In this document: one piece after another, positions 62,523-64,000 of the stretch
How the letters are laid out: each line of letters begins with the position of its first letter
How positions within the stretch are numbered: the first letter of the stretch is position 1
Assembly: GCF_900142785.1 (NCBI RefSeq)
Contig: NZ_FRCD01000005.1
Coordinates: 62,001-126,000 of the forward strand
Source: Chryseobacterium carnipullorum
Lineage (GTDB): Bacteria > Bacteroidota > Bacteroidia > Flavobacteriales > Weeksellaceae
DNA length: 64,000 bases
Direction: 5' to 3'
Notes under the pieces: model-generated
Told to the model about the DNA's origin: nothing
Seen by the model: the letters and a program-made list of their open reading frames with translations, nothing else
Database searches by the model: none
Position numbers and translations under genes: made by a program

Positions 62523-62602
62523 AAAAAAGAAAAAGGCTGTCGGTATTTTCCATATTTGGCGTAAAGATCTTCTGCTCTTGACCCACCTTATTTCTTCTCT
62601 TT
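62523..62602 (-). ncRNA. Self-complementary hairpin element C
   Basis: A diverged relative of A and B. AAGAGAAGAAA with a bulged T, then AAGG, pairs with CCTT and a T/C-rich strand; GTC pairs with GAC above an internal loop. The long outer stem is built from different bases than in A and B, so the fold is conserved more than the sequence. Confidence 0.5.
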
Positions 62603-62628
62603 TGAAACAATTAACATTTAGTTTTTTG

Positions 62629-62700
62629 CGATTCCCGAAAGATTCGAACTTTCAACTTCCAGTTTAACAGACCGGCGCTCTACCATTGAGCTACGAAATC
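62629..62700 (-). tRNA. tRNA-Asn (GTT)
   Basis: Acceptor GATTTCG with GGGAATC (one G-G mismatch at the inner end), D-arm GCTC/GAGC, anticodon arm CCGGT-CTGTTAA-ACTGG and T-arm GAAAG-TTCGAAT-CTTTC. Confidence 0.85.
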
Positions 62701-62710
62701 ATTTTTTTTT

Positions 62711-62796
62711 GTGAATGGTCAATGGTCAATCCGTTTTACTGTCAATTTTTAAAAATTCACTTGCGAAGCAAAATTCACTATTTACCATTCACTTTT
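62711..62796. repeat. 86-bp spacer repeat, copy 1
   Basis: It starts GTGAATGGTCAATGG, contains TTCACTTGCGAAGCAAAATT and ends ACCATTCACTTTT. A close copy lies at 62892-62977, and shorter fragments of the same theme occur near 61120, 61600, 61720 and 63378. The ends are partly inverted (GTGAATGG/CCATTCAC). Confidence 0.7.
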
Positions 62797-62806
62797 GCAT
62801 CTTTTG

Positions 62807-62880
62807 TAATTCCGGAAGGACTCGAACCTTCAACCTTCGGCGTATCAGACCGACACTCTAACCACTTGAGCTACGAAATT
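62807..62880 (-). tRNA. tRNA-Ile (GAT)
   Basis: Acceptor AATTTCG with CGGAATT (one G-U), anticodon arm TCGGT-CTGATAC-GCCGA and T-arm GAAGG-TTCGAGT-CCTTC. Confidence 0.88.
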
Positions 62881-62891
62881 GTTTTTTGTTT

Positions 62892-62977
62892 GTGAATGGT
62901 CAATTGTCAATTCGTTGTACTTTCAATTTTTAAAAATTCACTTGCGAAGCAAAATTCACTATTCACCATTCACTTTT
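62892..62977. repeat. 86-bp spacer repeat, copy 2
   Basis: A direct copy of 62711-62796 with a few substitutions, suggesting duplication of a spacer-tRNA unit during growth of the array. Confidence 0.7.
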
Positions 62978-62994
62978 ACACCAAGCAAAACTTG

Positions 62995-63066
62995 TCTGGA
63001 AAGCAAGATTCGAACTTGCAACCTCCCGCGTCCAAGACGGGTAAACAACCACCGTTATCTTTCCAG
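62995..63066 (-). tRNA. tRNA-Pro (TGG)
   Basis: Acceptor CTGGAAA with TTTCCAG perfect, anticodon arm CCCGT-CTTGGAC-GCGGG (one G-U) and T-arm GCAAG-TTCGAAT-CTTGC. The D-stem has one weak pair. Confidence 0.86.
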
Positions 63067-63134
63067 TTTTTCAGGTTCGGTTTCCAATTTTTTTGCCGGG
63101 AGACAGCCGGAGCTAAAATTTTCCGTGAACCTTG

Positions 63135-63206
63135 CGGTCTATGCGGGAATCGAACCCGCAGTGCCCAAGAGACAGTCGGGCAGGTTAGCCTTTACCTCAA
63201 TAGACC
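63135..63206 (-). tRNA. tRNA-Asp (GTC)
   Basis: Acceptor GGTCTAT with ATAGACC perfect, anticodon arm CCCGA-CTGTCTC-TTGGG (one G-U) and T-arm GCGGG-TTCGATT-CCCGC. Confidence 0.88.
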
Positions 63207-63213
63207 TTTTTTG

Positions 63214-63287
63214 TAATTCTGAGAGGGATCGAACCTCTAACCTTCAGTTTAGAAAACCAACGCTCTATCCAATTGAGCTACAGAATT
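63214..63287 (-). tRNA. tRNA-Arg (TCT)
   Basis: Acceptor AATTCTG with CAGAATT perfect, anticodon arm TTGGT-TTTCTAA-ACTGA (two G-U) and T-arm AGAGG-TTCGATC-CCTCT. Confidence 0.87.
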
Positions 63288-63293
63288 GTTTTG

Positions 63294-63367
63294 TAATCCC
63301 AGAAGGAATTGAACCTTCAACCCCCGGTTTAAAAGACCGGTGCTTTGACCAATTGAGCTATGAGATT
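63294..63367 (-). tRNA. tRNA-Lys (TTT)
   Basis: Acceptor AATCTCA with TGGGATT (one G-U), anticodon arm CCGGT-CTTTTAA-ACCGG and T-arm GAAGG-TTCAATT-CCTTC. Confidence 0.88.
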
Positions 63368-63478
63368 GTTTTTCTATGTGAATGGTTAATTGTCAATTTG
63401 CTTTGCTTGCCAATTTTAAATTCATTATTCACTATTGACCATTCATTCTTACCAAAATTCATTATTCCTATTCACTTT

Positions 63479-63551
63479 GGGTATCTTCGGGGATCGAACC
63501 CTGTTCTCCGGTTCCACAGACCGACGCTTTACCATATAAGCTAAAGAAACC
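63479..63551 (-). tRNA. tRNA-His (GTG), weak T-stem
   Basis: Anticodon arm TCGGT-CTGTGGA-ACCGG and D-arm GCTT/AAGC are clear. The acceptor GGTTTCT with AGATACC has one mismatch and the T-stem two, so the fold is weaker than in the other tRNAs. First tRNA after the attenuator. Confidence 0.72.
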
Positions 63552-63553
63552 AT

Positions 63554-63632
63554 AAAAAAAGCACCTCTTTTCGGGAGGTGCTGTATATATTTTGACGTGT
63601 CAGATCACTGAGACCTACGTATATAAGCACCT
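63554..63632 (-). promoter_or_regulatory. Leader-peptide attenuator of the tRNA array
   Basis: Minus-strand terminator: GCACCTC (63575-63581) pairs with GAGGTGC (63561-63567) around a 7-nt loop, followed by seven T (63554-63560). Antiterminator: AGGTGCTTATATA (63620-63632), which is the end of the leader ORF, pairs with TATATACAGCACCT (63576-63589), 13 bp with one bulged C; it removes the 5' arm of the terminator. The design is the same as at 34676-34771. Confidence 0.78.
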
Positions 63633-63731
63633 TTTATGTATAAATTCACTATCCAGAATACATGGATATCCTTTCGGCTCCTGTCCGTGTAGTCTTGAAT
63701 ACTGATTAGATATGTTATGTAATTGTTTCAT
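63615..63731 (-). CDS. 38-residue leader peptide of the tRNA array
   Basis: An ATG at 63731 opens 38 codons ending TAG at 63615. The peptide starts MKQLHNISNQYSRLHGQEPK and ends FIHKRCLYT. It uses 17 different amino acids and lacks only Ala, Val and Trp. The last codons (AGG TGC TTA TAT) form the antiterminator left arm. The ORF lies between a constitutive-type promoter and the terminator preceding tRNA-His. Confidence 0.68.
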   Translation of the reverse strand: MKQLHNISNQYSRLHGQEPKGYPCILDSEFIHKRCLYT

Positions 63732-63794
63732 TATATTCCTGTTATTTAAAAAGTTTTTGAATCCTGAAAACCTGTTGCTTTCAATTTTCGGTTG

Positions 63795-63826
63795 CAAAGT
63801 AAGTATGAAATTTTTTAATCTGCAAA
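63795..63826 (-). promoter_or_regulatory. Promoter of the leader and tRNA array
   Basis: On the minus strand TTTG (63823-63826), a 20-nt spacer and TTACTTTG (63795-63802), close to the flavobacterial consensus. Unlike the four regulon promoters it has a -33 element and lacks the GCGCA palindrome. Confidence 0.68.
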
Positions 63827-64000
63827 TTTATTTTTCAATTAAATATTTGACAATCAATAAGTTAAAATGTATTTTTAGCATAAAGAATAACCGTCCGCAA
63901 TATCCTGCGGATCTCTTAAATACCTAAATGACTGTCTCTCATCGGGTTACTTATCACTCTTATTTATCGTATTAAATTGACATTGTTAATTAAAAATTTT
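63827..64000. other. AT-rich end of window
   Basis: No gene or RNA recognised. The sequence CCGTCCGCAATATCCTGCGGA (63892-63912) holds a short TCCGCA/TGCGGA inverted repeat, perhaps the terminator of a gene outside the window. Confidence 0.35.

Noticed and set aside
62711..62977. CRISPR or integron-like array of 86-bp repeats with tRNA spacers
   Set aside because: Only two full copies, and the intervening sequence is a normal tRNA-Ile; no cas or integrase gene is present. Segmental duplication explains it.
62879..63544. Long plus-strand ORF of about 220 codons
   Set aside because: It is antisense to six tRNA genes; the repeated ExIEPxxP-like phrases are translations of complementary T-arms, not protein repeats.
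63615..63797. A 60-codon protein starting at 63797
   Set aside because: Its TTG start lies inside the -7 promoter box; the ATG at 63731 is the only sensible start.

Overview
The window looks like a chromosomal segment of a Bacteroidota bacterium of the Flavobacteriia, most likely Chryseobacterium or a close relative. The signs are AT-rich DNA, promoters of the TTG-N19/20-TAnnTTTG type, a type IX secretion PorZ homologue, a flavobacterial malate:quinone oxidoreductase, and families typical of that group. No plasmid or phage backbone is visible.

Layout. 0-16.7 kb: ordinary chromosome (end of a 5'-nucleotidase-like gene, porZ-recO, a GH63 glucosidase, an SDR, a cytochrome P460 pair, a LytS/LytTR two-component system, a cholesterol-oxidase-like GMC enzyme, an ANT(6)-type aminoglycoside nucleotidyltransferase, mqo). 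17.2-20 kb: three secreted paralogues. 20-28 kb: gpsA, an M23 peptidase, an MBL-NmrA-Rrf2 group with a shared operator, and an FKBP. 28.2-34.3 kb: a ter stress operon (TerC, two TerD, TelA, PRTase-like, HAD). 34.6-36.9 kb: an EF-G paralogue behind a leader-peptide transcription attenuator. 37-40 kb: a SulP transporter and a pair of small helix-turn-helix proteins.

40.0-63.8 kb, almost entirely on the minus strand, is the striking part: a dense RNA-quality-control island. It holds (i) a TROVE/Ro60-type protein; (ii) a tandem array of seven Y-RNA-like elements downstream of it, six with recognisable tRNA-like modules and most of those permuted; (iii) a separate RNA with two permuted tRNA modules whose acceptor stems are closed by tiny loops; (iv) an Rnl2-type RNA ligase, an MBL hydrolase, a metallophosphoesterase, two DEDDh exonucleases, a GyrB-like GHKL protein, a cyclic-phosphate-processing receiver-like protein and a YkuK-like RNase-H fold protein; (v) a SWIM protein with two large tandem paralogues and a slipin; and (vi) an array of 15 tRNA genes or tRNA-like genes plus one truncated relative, interspersed with three self-complementary hairpin elements.

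Two regulatory layers tie the island together. Four promoters (before the TROVE gene, the Y-like array, the permuted-tRNA RNA and the RNA ligase) share one interrupted palindrome placed exactly 10 nt upstream of the -7 box. The tRNA array instead has an ordinary promoter followed by a 38-codon leader ORF and mutually exclusive antiterminator and terminator hairpins. The leader contains codons read by 13 of the 14 anticodon identities in the array. My inference is that this is an inducible response to tRNA or RNA damage: slow ribosomes in the leader switch on spare tRNAs, while the operator regulon supplies Ro/Y RNP and RNA ligation. All RNA structures were found by eye and need covariance and transcript support.
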